A DNA stretch of 27,687 nucleotides. It comes from an uncultured Bacilli bacterium (lineage in GTDB: Bacteria; Bacillota_I; Bacilli_A; RFN20; CAG-288). Each line of letters opens with the position of its first letter. Position 1 is the first letter of the stretch. Made by a program: the position numbers and the translations under genes. Positions 16,055-23,245 of this stretch are shown piece after piece. The notes beneath the pieces were generated by a model. The model had not been told where the DNA came from, made no database searches, and saw only the letters and a program-made list of their open reading frames with translations. The stretch is taken from the NCBI GenBank assembly GCA_934700375.1, contig CAKUXT010000003.1, forward strand, positions 1 through 27,687, read 5' to 3'.

Positions 16055-16129
16055 CGCGGGGTAGAGCAGTGGTAGCTCGTCAGGCTCATAACCTGGAGGC
16101 CGTAGGTTCAAGTCCTACCCCCGCCACCA
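16055..16129 (+). tRNA. Initiator tRNA-fMet (CAU anticodon)
   Basis: A 75-base cloverleaf with encoded CCA. Acceptor CGCGGGG pairs with CCCCGCC except C1-C72; the D stem is GAGC/GCTC (A11-U24, the purine-pyrimidine order of initiators), the anticodon stem TCAGG/CCTGG with loop CTCATAA, and the T arm GTAGG-TTCAAGT-CCTAC. The unpaired 1-72 position and A11-U24 mark it as the formyl-methionine initiator rather than the elongator. Two departures from the usual initiator are visible: C72 in place of A72, and an A29-U41 pair where three G-C pairs are normally stacked. A promoter and a terminator bracket it as a single-gene unit. Confidence 0.95.
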
Positions 16130-16142
16130 TTTGTACATTATG

Positions 16143-16169
16143 CCGGAATCGAACAGGTTCCGGTTTTTT
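16143..16169 (+). terminator. Terminator of the tRNA gene
   Basis: CCGGAA (16143-16148) and TTCCGG (16158-16163) form a stem with a nine-base loop, followed immediately by six T. Confidence 0.85.
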
Positions 16170-16277
16170 GTTTCAAAAAAACAAGAGATAAACATTACCG
16201 AAATTGAGGATAATGATTATATCAGTCTAACCGATCAGTATTCGTTTTTATCCGATGAAAAATCAGAATTGAAAAAT

Positions 16278-16317
16278 GGGCTTAGATCCAAAGTGTTTTT
16301 CTCGTGGATTCAAGCCC
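16278..16317 (-). terminator. Terminator of the DegV gene
   Basis: Stem GGGCTT/AAGCCC (16278-16283, 16312-16317), continued inward past one mismatch by GATCCA/TGGATT. Read on the minus strand it is followed by ATTTTTC. It lies about 40 bases after the gene's stop. Confidence 0.65.
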
Positions 16318-16355
16318 AATATAAACATATAGACTGAAACTAGATAATTATTTTT

Positions 16356-17243
16356 TTAGTTAGTTCTCTTATTGCCGAAGAAGAACAGAGCAACAGTACC
16401 AGGGCCTGTATGAGAACCGATGGTCGTACCGATACTATTGATTTCCACCTTACCTTTCATATGTGGAAATGCTTCTTCTACCATCGCTGCAACAGCAGTC
16501 GCATAATCCATGCAATCAGACTCGGAAATAAAAACTTTTCCAGTATAATCTTTTCCATCCTGAGCGAATGTAATCATCTTATCGACAATCGCTCTTTCGA
16601 CCTTTTTTACTGTTCTGATTTTCTCTCTAGGAATCAGATGACCGGCCTCATCCATGTTCAATAAAGGACAGATATGAAGAAGATTTCCTAAGAAACCGGA
16701 TGTCTTAGAGATTCTTCCGCCTCTGACATAATATTGCAAATCAGTGGAGAAGAACCAGTGATGGACTTCAAGCTTGTGCTCTTCTGCCCAGGCTCTTAGG
16801 TCAGTCAATGAATAGCCTTCGTCCCTTAAATCAGCTAACTTATCCATCAGTAAGCCGTAACCGGAGGAAGCTCCTAAAGAATCAACAACATAGATTTTTC
16901 TTTCCGGATATTTTTCCATCAGCATATGTGCAGCAGTGCAGGCAGAATTATAGTCTCCGCTCAATCCGGAAGAGAGGGTGACATGAAGAATATTCTTGCC
17001 TTCTTCCATAAAGGGAGTGAAATAATCCACATATTCTCCCACTGAGTTCTGACTGGTCTTTGTCAGAGCCCCTTCCTGCATCTTCTGATAGAATTCATGG
17101 AAAGGAATCGATTTTCCTAAATCATCCTTGTATTCTTTTCCGTCTATGGAAAAATGGAAACACAAGTATTTGATGTTTCTATCCAGATAATGTTTTTCGG
17201 ACAAATCGCTTGTCGATGTAGTACTTAAAATATAGTCAGCCAT
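16356..17243 (-). CDS. DegV-family fatty-acid-binding protein
   Basis: A 295-residue DegV protein. Members (FakB) bind a fatty acid in a buried pocket and present it to the kinase FakA, feeding exogenous or recycled fatty acids into phospholipid synthesis. Visible family marks: N-terminal YILSTTSTSDLS (T/S-rich ligand loop), TKTSQNSVGEY, VTLSSGLSGDYNSA, and the C-terminal IGTTIGSHTGPGTVALFFFG. Length is normal. GGAGG before ATG at 17243 is preferred to the TTG four codons earlier. No FakA gene is in the window. A palindrome overlapping the predicted promoter suggests regulation. Confidence 0.93.
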   Translation of the reverse strand: MADYILSTTSTSDLSEKHYLDRNIKYLCFHFSIDGKEYKDDLGKSIPFHEFYQKMQEGALTKTSQNSVGEYVDYFTPFMEEGKNILHVTLSSGLSGDYNSACTAAHMLMEKYPERKIYVVDSLGASSGYGLLMDKLADLRDEGYSLTDLRAWAEEHKLEVHHWFFSTDLQYYVRGGRISKTSGFLGNLLHICPLLNMDEAGHLIPREKIRTVKKVERAIVDKMITFAQDGKDYTGKVFISESDCMDYATAVAAMVEEAFPHMKGKVEINSIGTTIGSHTGPGTVALFFFGNKRTN

Positions 17244-17261
17244 ATAAACCTCCAAAAACCC

Positions 17262-17299
17262 ATATAGTCTACTATATTCGTTTGTTTATTTCACCACAA
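17262..17299 (-). promoter_or_regulatory. Putative DegV promoter with overlapping palindrome
   Basis: Minus-strand -35 TTGTGG (17294-17299, weak), 17-base spacer, -10 TATAGT (17271-17276). The -10 lies inside a palindrome ATATAGT-CT-ACTATAT (17262-17277), so a dimeric regulator could block it. The -35 match is poor. Confidence 0.35.
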
Positions 17300-17303
17300 T
17301 TTT

Positions 17304-17963
17304 TCACCAATTGTTGACATCATTCACCACTTCCTGAATCGTTTTGAAACAAGCTGCAAGCGGATAACCATCCACAAAGACATGAGAGACTGTGATATTG
17401 AGCATGACATGATAGCTTCCATCTTCTTTCTGATGGTATTTCCCCCAGCAGACTCGAGGGACGGATAAAGATTCCTGATTCCCGACAGGAAGAGGATGTG
17501 TCATCCCTGTAAAGTCCAGAACAGGAATGCAGGTCGCAAAGACGACATTCGGAGTCTGACAGATTGGGAAGCGGTCCAGTTCATCGCTGACAGGAAGATT
17601 CTTCACTTCCTCAATGACTTTCTTTGTTGTTTCATAGAACTCTCTGAAGTTATCTTTCATCTCAAAGCCGCAGTTCTGATAGACATTTTCTTTTGTCATG
17701 ACCGTGAAGGTAGGATGAATACAATCATAGAGATAAGGCAAACCATCGACAATTCTCATTCTCAGTTCATCAATTGCATTGATTCCCTTCATGACCGCAA
17801 AGAAAAAGTAAGGAAAGAAAGATTCTTTTCTTTCTTTGGAGAGCAGAACGAGCTTTGTCACATCGATATCGACATCAAAGCCATAAGCGGAACAAGGATA
17901 GTTCTTGAACCACTGATACTGATTTCTCTTCTTGTATGTCTTCATATCGATTTCTTTTCTCAT
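17304..17963 (-). CDS. Chloramphenicol acetyltransferase (CatA)-like acyltransferase
   Basis: A 219-residue member of the chloramphenicol O-acetyltransferase family, close to the usual length. Supporting segments: YQWFKNYPCSAYGFDVDIDVT near the start (CAT proteins begin HF-type segments like this), FPYFFFAVMKGIN, HPTFTVMT, and the catalytic region TVSHVFVDGYPLA with H194 as general base and D198. The classical motif is HHxxxDGFH; here the first His is Ser and the last is Pro. The core His-Asp is intact, so the fold and acyl transfer are likely, but drug resistance cannot be assumed: many chromosomal homologues do not modify chloramphenicol. AAAGGGGG eight bases before the ATG fixes the start. 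It follows the rnf terminator and precedes DegV. Confidence 0.8.
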   Translation of the reverse strand: MRKEIDMKTYKKRNQYQWFKNYPCSAYGFDVDIDVTKLVLLSKERKESFFPYFFFAVMKGINAIDELRMRIVDGLPYLYDCIHPTFTVMTKENVYQNCGFEMKDNFREFYETTKKVIEEVKNLPVSDELDRFPICQTPNVVFATCIPVLDFTGMTHPLPVGNQESLSVPRVCWGKYHQKEDGSYHVMLNITVSHVFVDGYPLAACFKTIQEVVNDVNNW

Positions 17964-17988
17964 AGCTGTCCCCCTTTATATAAAAGAT

Positions 17989-18010
17989 GCGGCAAAGAGA
18001 TCTTTGCCGC
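17989..18010 (-). terminator. Terminator of the rnf operon
   Basis: GCGGCAAAGA and TCTTTGCCGC form a 10-bp perfect inverted repeat with a two-base centre, 18 bases after the rnfB stop. Downstream on the minus strand is ATCTTTTATA, a modest U-run, so some read-through to the acetyltransferase gene is possible. Confidence 0.7.
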
Positions 18011-18027
18011 AATGATTATATCGTAAA

Positions 18028-18360
18028 TCAGATAGTAGGAATATGTTTTGTTCCATCAGCATCTGGATGTTCTTCCATATACTTGATGATCGGATCGAAG
18101 TTCTTGTCCTTCTTTCCAGGCTTGCAGGCCGAAAGCTTCTTCTGTTCGCCGGATACGATGCTCTCTGCCATGCTATGGCATCCCGCATGGCCGCATGCGC
18201 CGCAGTTGAAATTCGGAAGCATCTTCTCGACATCAGCGATTCTCTTGTCCTCTTCGACATGGAACACTTTCTCAGCCCAGACAAGGACAGCGCCCAAGAT
18301 CAAGCCTAACGCCAACAGAATGAGAAAGGCGTACAACGCATATAAGAGATACTGCTTCAT
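18028..18360 (-). CDS. rnfB: RnfB, short form: membrane helix plus one Fe-S motif
   Basis: A 110-residue protein: an N-terminal membrane helix (~5-28), a short linker, then C53-x2-C56-x4-C61-x17-C79 in the setting NCGACGHAGC, which is the first [4Fe-4S] motif of RnfB. The protein ends about 30 residues later. Standard RnfB is roughly 180-330 residues and has additional ferredoxin-type clusters that pass electrons from ferredoxin; these are absent. The stop is followed directly by the operon terminator, and no continuation is visible in other frames, so this does not look like a sequencing frameshift. It overlaps the upstream small gene as ATGA with AAGGAGG before it. Confidence 0.85.
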   Translation of the reverse strand: MKQYLLYALYAFLILLALGLILGAVLVWAEKVFHVEEDKRIADVEKMLPNFNCGACGHAGCHSMAESIVSGEQKKLSACKPGKKDKNFDPIIKYMEEHPDADGTKHIPTI

Positions 18361-18566
18361 TTTTTCTTTTCCTCCTTATGAGTGGCATAAATATTAAGAT
18401 GGCAATGCTCTTCCTTGCAGGAAGCGCATTTTTCTTCATTCGGCCCTAAATCTTCACAGCCCTTCGGAACAGGTGTCTTTCGATACAGGATGAACGATAC
18501 AACAAAGATGACAAGGAGAAGTACGATGATCAGTATCGCCAAGAAGATTCTTAAACCGTCTGACAT
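18357..18566 (-). CDS. NqrM-like (DUF539-like) small four-cysteine membrane protein
   Basis: A 69-residue protein with one N-terminal membrane helix (~7-28), then YRKTPVPKGCEDLG and C37-x9-C47-x2-C50-x4-C55, ending in a Lys/Glu-rich tail. Layout and wording resemble NqrM, the small membrane protein needed to mature the Na+-NADH:quinone oxidoreductase, recalled as having RKT-x4-C-x2-LG and a CxCxxxC cluster near its C-terminus. Na+-NQR and Rnf share homologous membrane subunits, so a factor that supplies iron to the site between RnfA and RnfE is a sensible role; this is inference. It lies four bases after rnfA and overlaps rnfB. An alternative reading is a FeoB-associated-type Cys-rich protein. 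Confidence 0.7.
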   Translation of the reverse strand: MSDGLRIFLAILIIVLLLVIFVVSFILYRKTPVPKGCEDLGPNEEKCASCKEEHCHLNIYATHKEEKKK

Positions 18567-18570
18567 ATGG

Positions 18571-19167
18571 TTATGCTCCGATTCCCATCAGGCCCATGAA
18601 GGCCATCGCCATCAAGGAGGCGACAATCAGGGCAAGCGGAACACCTTGGAAGACTTTGTTTCCGTTGTATTCGTCCAGTCTTTCACGGATGAAGGAGAAA
18701 AGAACAATGACAAGAAGGAAGCCTAATGAGGTTCCTAATGCGTTAGCCATAGAAAGACCGAATCCAAGTGCATTATCCGTATTGGACTGAACGACGCCTA
18801 AGACAGCGCAGTTTGTCGTAATAAGAGGAAGATAGATACCGAATGCCTTATATAAAGAAGGAGAATACTTTTTGATGATAAGACCTGTCACCTGAACCAA
18901 AGATGCGATGACAAGGATGTAGGTGAGCGTATCCATGAATGGAATGTTGAGAGGATTCAGGATATAGGTATAGATAGGCCAGCAGACTAAGGATGCCAGT
19001 AAAGTGACTGCCATGACGGCAACACCCATTGAGAAAGCAGATTTGATCTTGTTGGAGACGCCGATAAAAGAGCAGATACCATAGAAGCGTGACAATACGA
19101 CGTTGTCGATCAACATCGAAGAGACGATGGCGAGAAGGAAAGAATAAATATAAGGTGTAGTTGTCAT
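18571..19167 (-). CDS. rnfA: RnfA, ion-translocating electron transport subunit
   Basis: A 198-residue membrane protein with six hydrophobic helices, homologous to NqrE. The two inverted half-sites that hold the intramembrane iron cluster with RnfE are visible: DNVVLSRFYGICSFIGVS (C32) and LPLITTNCAVLGV (C120). It starts one base after rnfE ends. Length matches the family. Confidence 0.96.
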   Translation of the reverse strand: MTTTPYIYSFLLAIVSSMLIDNVVLSRFYGICSFIGVSNKIKSAFSMGVAVMAVTLLASLVCWPIYTYILNPLNIPFMDTLTYILVIASLVQVTGLIIKKYSPSLYKAFGIYLPLITTNCAVLGVVQSNTDNALGFGLSMANALGTSLGFLLVIVLFSFIRERLDEYNGNKVFQGVPLALIVASLMAMAFMGLMGIGA

Positions 19168-19168
19168 A

Positions 19169-19870
19169 TCACTTTACCTCCGGATGCAAAGCTTTCTTCA
19201 TCTCTGCCTGAAGCTTGATCTTTTCGCGCTTTGCTTTTCTTTGATTGATGCTTGCGATGACAGCAAGAATCAAACCTAAGACAACAAAGCCGCCGGCAGG
19301 ATTAGAGAAGAACGACATCGAATAATCAAAGCCATTTCCTTTGAGTATCGGAACATGAACGAGCGGAATGAAGGTGAAGATCTTTCCGAATGTTATCTGA
19401 CCTGTTCCTAAGATTTCACGGATAATGGCAATAAGGCAGATAGCCCATGTATAGCCGATTCCGTTTCCAATGCCATCGAGGAAGGAATCAAAGACGGTAT
19501 TGTCTTTAGCAAAGGCTTCTGCTCTTCCTAAGACGATGCAGTTGACGACAAGGAGGGAGAGGAAGACGCCTAAGGACGAATACAGTTCCGGAAGGAAGGC
19601 TTCCGTCAGCATCTTTGTGATCGTAACGAATGCAGCGATGACAACAATCTCGCAAGGCGTTCTCGCTTCCTCAGGAATCAGTTTGCGGATAAGAGAGATG
19701 ATGACGTTGGAGCAAGTGAGGACAAAGAGGAAGAGAAGCCCCATACCGAATGCGGATTCAAGATTCTTCGTAACAGCCAAAGCAGGACAGGTGCCAAGGA
19801 CAGAGACAAAGAGCGGATTCTCTTTGACAATGCCGTTCAGAAATGAATTTTTATGTTTATTGTCTTTCAT
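19169..19870 (-). CDS. rnfE: RnfE, ion-translocating electron transport subunit
   Basis: A 233-residue six-helix membrane subunit homologous to NqrD. It has the pair of conserved cysteines in NPLFVSVLGTCPALAVT (C28) and LLVVNCIVLGRAEAFA (C111), which with RnfA C32 and C120 would bind the membrane Fe-S cluster. The C-terminal ~25 residues are a charged tail. It starts three bases after the rnfG stop. Confidence 0.96.
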   Translation of the reverse strand: MKDNKHKNSFLNGIVKENPLFVSVLGTCPALAVTKNLESAFGMGLLFLFVLTCSNVIISLIRKLIPEEARTPCEIVVIAAFVTITKMLTEAFLPELYSSLGVFLSLLVVNCIVLGRAEAFAKDNTVFDSFLDGIGNGIGYTWAICLIAIIREILGTGQITFGKIFTFIPLVHVPILKGNGFDYSMSFFSNPAGGFVVLGLILAVIASINQRKAKREKIKLQAEMKKALHPEVK

Positions 19871-19873
19871 AAC

Positions 19874-20392
19874 TCACCTCTTGTTCACGTCTTTTTTTGC
19901 TTCCAGATACATATTGTTGATCAGCTTTGCGCCATAGGTAGCACCGCAGCTGACGGAAGAGAAGTCGATTTTCTTATCATTGACCGGCGTGATATAGTTG
20001 TCCTCTAAAGTCGTACCATAGGTTTCTGTATTCTCTAAGACAACCATGTTCACGAAGCTCTTCTTCGTATCGAATCCTAAAAGCAAGGATACTTCACCAT
20101 AGCTGTTCTTGCCTGATGTCTTATAGATATAGCCGATATCTTTTTCACCAGCGCCTTTTGCAGTCCAAATCTTTTCGATATATTCGAAAGATGTATCGAA
20201 TTCAACTGTCGTAAATGTCTGATTCTCGTCCGAGAAGACCTTTTTAAGACCATTGTTTTCTTTTTCGATCTTGTTGGCTTTGATCCTATCTGCAGTAAGA
20301 ACATTTGTCAGTCCGATAAGAAGAGCAGAGCCACCGGCGATAAGACCTAACGTCAAGGAGACGACAAGATACTTTTTCACTGTTGCATTCAT
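19874..20392 (-). CDS. rnfG: RnfG, covalent-FMN electron transport subunit
   Basis: A 172-residue subunit with an N-terminal signal-anchor helix (~8-30) and an extracytoplasmic FMN domain. The acceptor region is SSVSCGATYGAKLI with T152 as the expected Thr that ApbE links to FMN. The usual D-x-x-S/T-G-A-T is altered: Ser146 replaces Asp and Cys149 replaces Ser/Thr. The protein is somewhat shorter than the common ~190-210. It starts one base after rnfD. No apbE gene is in the window. Confidence 0.92.
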   Translation of the reverse strand: MNATVKKYLVVSLTLGLIAGGSALLIGLTNVLTADRIKANKIEKENNGLKKVFSDENQTFTTVEFDTSFEYIEKIWTAKGAGEKDIGYIYKTSGKNSYGEVSLLLGFDTKKSFVNMVVLENTETYGTTLEDNYITPVNDKKIDFSSVSCGATYGAKLINNMYLEAKKDVNKR

Positions 20393-20393
20393 A

Positions 20394-21533
20394 TTAAAAC
20401 ACCCTCACACATGTCGCCCAGATGATGATTAAAAGCGGAAGGAGAACAATCAGAGCCAAAGAAAGAAGATTCTTCCAATTGTATCTGTCTGCCGACCACT
20501 TGTAATAATCAAGAACACTGGTTGAAATATTCGCTAAAAGAATAGAGAAGGCAACACCTTCAGGCAGGGCTGCAAAGAGTCTGATGATGACAGTAAGTGA
20601 TCCTAATATCGCTCCGTACATCATCTTTCCCGGCCTTGTTATCGGCGCTGTGACAGGATCGGTTGCCATGAATGTGGCACCGAAGATCAAGCCTCCGGAA
20701 AGAAGGTTGTACATGACATAGGAGAGAACATTGACGCCTTTGGCCGCATAAAGAATGCTTCCGACAATCAGCATATCGAATGTGAATACGCCGAGATAAA
20801 GAAGCGGAATTCTCCAATCGATGGTATGACGGATAATCATATAGATAAGTCCGACAAGAATGGTGACTTTGAAGATTTCACCGATGGTTCCCGGCGTCTT
20901 TCCTAAGAAGAGATCCAGAATCGAATAATGGGTGAAATCGAAGGTCTTGTCCGTATAATTCAAGTAACCTAACGGAGTAGCACCGGTTGTGATTTCACCG
21001 GCTGCTGCATTTGAAGAATACGCATAATAGGAATTATCAGGATAAGTATAATAGCTTCCAAAGCAGAGCTTTGCAAAAACCATGCCGACTGCGGCAGGAT
21101 TGAAGATGTTCTTTCCTGTTCCGCCGAAGACTAGTTTTCCGATGATAAGTCCAAAAGCAGAACCTAAGATCAAGGCGACATAGATGATAGAACCTGGAGA
21201 AGAAGAAGCAGGCATGATCATAGCAAAGATCAAGGCGGAGACAAGCGGAACCAAGAAGTTATTGATAGTATATGCTTTTCTCTGCTTCTCGAAATGCTCT
21301 TTCAATGTATGCTTGTTCCCATCATAAGGGATTCTGTTTTTGATCAGAACGAAGACAAACTCACAAAGTTCCATCGTGACGATGGAAAGAAGAATATTTC
21401 TTAAGGCATCCAATTTGAAAATGACAAGAGAGAAGATGACAGTCGGAAGAAGAGCAATGATGACATCTAACATCATTGTCGCCATGTTGTCTTTTCTTCT
21501 TAGATGCGGTGCACTTTCTTTAATGATCTGCAT
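20394..21533 (-). CDS. rnfD: RnfD, covalent-FMN membrane subunit
   Basis: A 379-residue membrane protein with about ten helices, homologous to NqrB. The flavinylation site is EITTGATPLGY with T186 as the expected FMN-bearing Thr (Glu180 in place of the usual Asp). Other family segments are GGTGKNIFNPAAVGMVF and FMATDPVTAPITRPGKMMYG. The start codon shares a base with the rnfC stop (TAATG), so translation is coupled. Confidence 0.95.
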   Translation of the reverse strand: MQIIKESAPHLRRKDNMATMMLDVIIALLPTVIFSLVIFKLDALRNILLSIVTMELCEFVFVLIKNRIPYDGNKHTLKEHFEKQRKAYTINNFLVPLVSALIFAMIMPASSSPGSIIYVALILGSAFGLIIGKLVFGGTGKNIFNPAAVGMVFAKLCFGSYYTYPDNSYYAYSSNAAAGEITTGATPLGYLNYTDKTFDFTHYSILDLFLGKTPGTIGEIFKVTILVGLIYMIIRHTIDWRIPLLYLGVFTFDMLIVGSILYAAKGVNVLSYVMYNLLSGGLIFGATFMATDPVTAPITRPGKMMYGAILGSLTVIIRLFAALPEGVAFSILLANISTSVLDYYKWSADRYNWKNLLSLALIVLLPLLIIIWATCVRVF

Positions 21534-22843
21534 TACTTTAACCTCGCTATCACTTTGGCCCTTCTAATATAATCCGTAACAGGAATCTTGCTTGTGCAGC
21601 TATAGGTGCATAAGCCGCATTCGATGCATTTCAGCGGATTGAGGAACTTGATCTTTTCTTTGTTGACGGGCATGCTTCTCATCGTATTCATGATCTCTAC
21701 CGGTTTAAGATGAACAGGGCAGGAAAGGACACAGGATCCACAGCGGATACAGGGCTCTTCCTTATATTCCGTCTCATCGAGAACGATGACAGAGGTCACT
21801 GTTTTGGTACAAATACAGTCGTCGCTAGGAAGAGAGGCACCCATCATCGGACCGCCAAGGATGAAAACCTTCTTCTTTTCCGGATTCTTATATCCGCCGC
21901 ATCTTTCAATCAGTTCGCTGACAGGAGTTCCGATACGGACATTGAAGTTGGAAGGGAAATTGATTCCGTTTCCTGTCACAGTCATATGTCTTTCCATGAC
22001 CGCTTTGTTCTCACGGATATTCTGCTGAATGCCAAGGACGGTCGATAAGTTGAAATCGATGATTCCGTATTTGGAAGGAAGGGTTCCGGTTGCGACTTCA
22101 ATACCAGTCGCTTCCTTGATCATATTGATCTCCCATCCCTGCGGATAATAGTTTCCGACCTTGCAGAGGGTAATGCCTGAATTAGGATAACGGCGAAGCA
22201 TATCCTTGTAGATCATCTCCAAGTCATAGTATTTGGATTTGATGCAGATTCTTGCATCATAGCAGTTGAAAGCCTGCTGAATGAACTTGATGCCTTCGAT
22301 GATCTTCTCCGGTTCTTCGATAGCAGCTCTATGGTCAGCGTTGATATAAGGTTCGCATTCAATGGCGTTGATGAGAATCGTGTTGATCTTCTCTTTGGTC
22401 TGGAACTTGATGTAGGTCGGGAAAGAAGATCCTCCTAAACCAACAGACGCACATTCTTTGAGAATCTCTGTCATATCATCTTTTGTAAGCTTTGCAATCT
22501 CTTCATCAGTTCTTGTATGGATGCTTTCATCCATCGTATCTTTGAAGTCGTTGTGGAACTTCATGAAGTTGACTAACTTTCCGCTTCGATGATAGTGTTT
22601 TTCGTATCCGACAAATGTACCGGAGCAAGTAGCCTGAATGGGCTGATCAAAAAAGGCAGCATGTCTTTCGCCGATCTTCTGACCGCATTTGACATAGTCT
22701 CCCTCTTTGATGTAAATATCAACTTTCGAGCATCTTGCATTCTCGGTAGCAATGTAAAGATACTCCGGAACAGGTGCATTCAGCGTAGGCAAAGCACCCA
22801 ACAGATTCAAAGTGTCTTGAATATGAGTAGTTTTTTTAATCAT
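21533..22843 (-). CDS. rnfC: RnfC, NADH-oxidising/ferredoxin-fold subunit
   Basis: A 436-residue peripheral subunit, the NAD(H) end of the Rnf complex. Visible parts: N-terminal RnfC barrel segment (YIKEGDYVKCGQKIG), the FMN/NADH loop GLGGSSFPTYIKF and INAIECEPYINADHR, an SLBB-like stretch, and two [4Fe-4S] sites CIRCGSCVLSC (C365, C368, C371, C375) and CIECGLCTYSC (C406, C409, C412, C416). First gene of the operon. The start at 22843, with AAAGG eight bases before it, is preferred to one ten codons earlier, which lacks a ribosome site and adds a non-family N-terminus. No clear promoter was identified upstream. Confidence 0.95.
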   Translation of the reverse strand: MIKKTTHIQDTLNLLGALPTLNAPVPEYLYIATENARCSKVDIYIKEGDYVKCGQKIGERHAAFFDQPIQATCSGTFVGYEKHYHRSGKLVNFMKFHNDFKDTMDESIHTRTDEEIAKLTKDDMTEILKECASVGLGGSSFPTYIKFQTKEKINTILINAIECEPYINADHRAAIEEPEKIIEGIKFIQQAFNCYDARICIKSKYYDLEMIYKDMLRRYPNSGITLCKVGNYYPQGWEINMIKEATGIEVATGTLPSKYGIIDFNLSTVLGIQQNIRENKAVMERHMTVTGNGINFPSNFNVRIGTPVSELIERCGGYKNPEKKKVFILGGPMMGASLPSDDCICTKTVTSVIVLDETEYKEEPCIRCGSCVLSCPVHLKPVEIMNTMRSMPVNKEKIKFLNPLKCIECGLCTYSCTSKIPVTDYIRRAKVIARLK

Positions 22844-23245
22844 ATGTTGTACCTTTCGATAGTAGTCTAGCATGAAAGATATAAAGAAAAAAGCCTAATT
22901 TTTATAGTTTTTTTGAAAAACAATTAGATTTTTCACATTTTTAATGGTTTTTAAACAAGAGTAACGACTATTTTTCATGCTTATTTTGCTCAAAATGCAC
23001 GAAACTATAGCAATTTATCAACATTGGTTTCAAAAAGTGCGCATTTTATTTTATAAATATATTATTCTTATAAGTTAGCTAATAAGAGAAGGAACAGTTC
23101 ATAAAGTAAAAACAACACGTGTTCATACGGAAATGATTAATGGCTTATAGCAGCATTAGTCACTTAACAATTGTCCAATTAATATTGAATAAAAGTAAAC
23201 AATTCTGTACAATATGCTTATATTCAAGAGAAAGGAAATATCTTT
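22844..23245. other. AT-rich divergent intergenic region upstream of rnfC
   Basis: 402 bases between rnfC and the next + strand gene, with no credible gene. It holds an interrupted hairpin at 22992-23047 (AAAATGC-ACGAAAC against GTTTC-GTGC-GCATTTT with unpaired As and a two-base bulge), a 10-bp palindrome AACACGTGTT (23114-23123), and the + promoter at 23185-23213. These could be operators or a small structured RNA; no known riboswitch class was recognised and no convincing rnf promoter stands out. Confidence 0.5.
23185..23213 (+). promoter_or_regulatory. Promoter of the membrane-anchored hypothetical gene
   Basis: -35 TTGAAT (23185-23190), 17-base spacer, -10 TACAAT (23208-23213). The start site near 23220 leaves a ~26-base leader containing GAAAGGA. 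Confidence 0.65.

Noticed and set aside
15880..16337. Two + strand ORFs over and after the tRNA
   Set aside because: One runs through the divergent promoters and the tRNA; the other starts at the tRNA end and crosses its terminator. Neither has a ribosome site or family features.
22844..22960. rnf promoter at TATAAA or TATATC in the A/T-rich leader
   Set aside because: No -35 hexamer at usable spacing; the region is too AT-rich to trust a lone -10 match.
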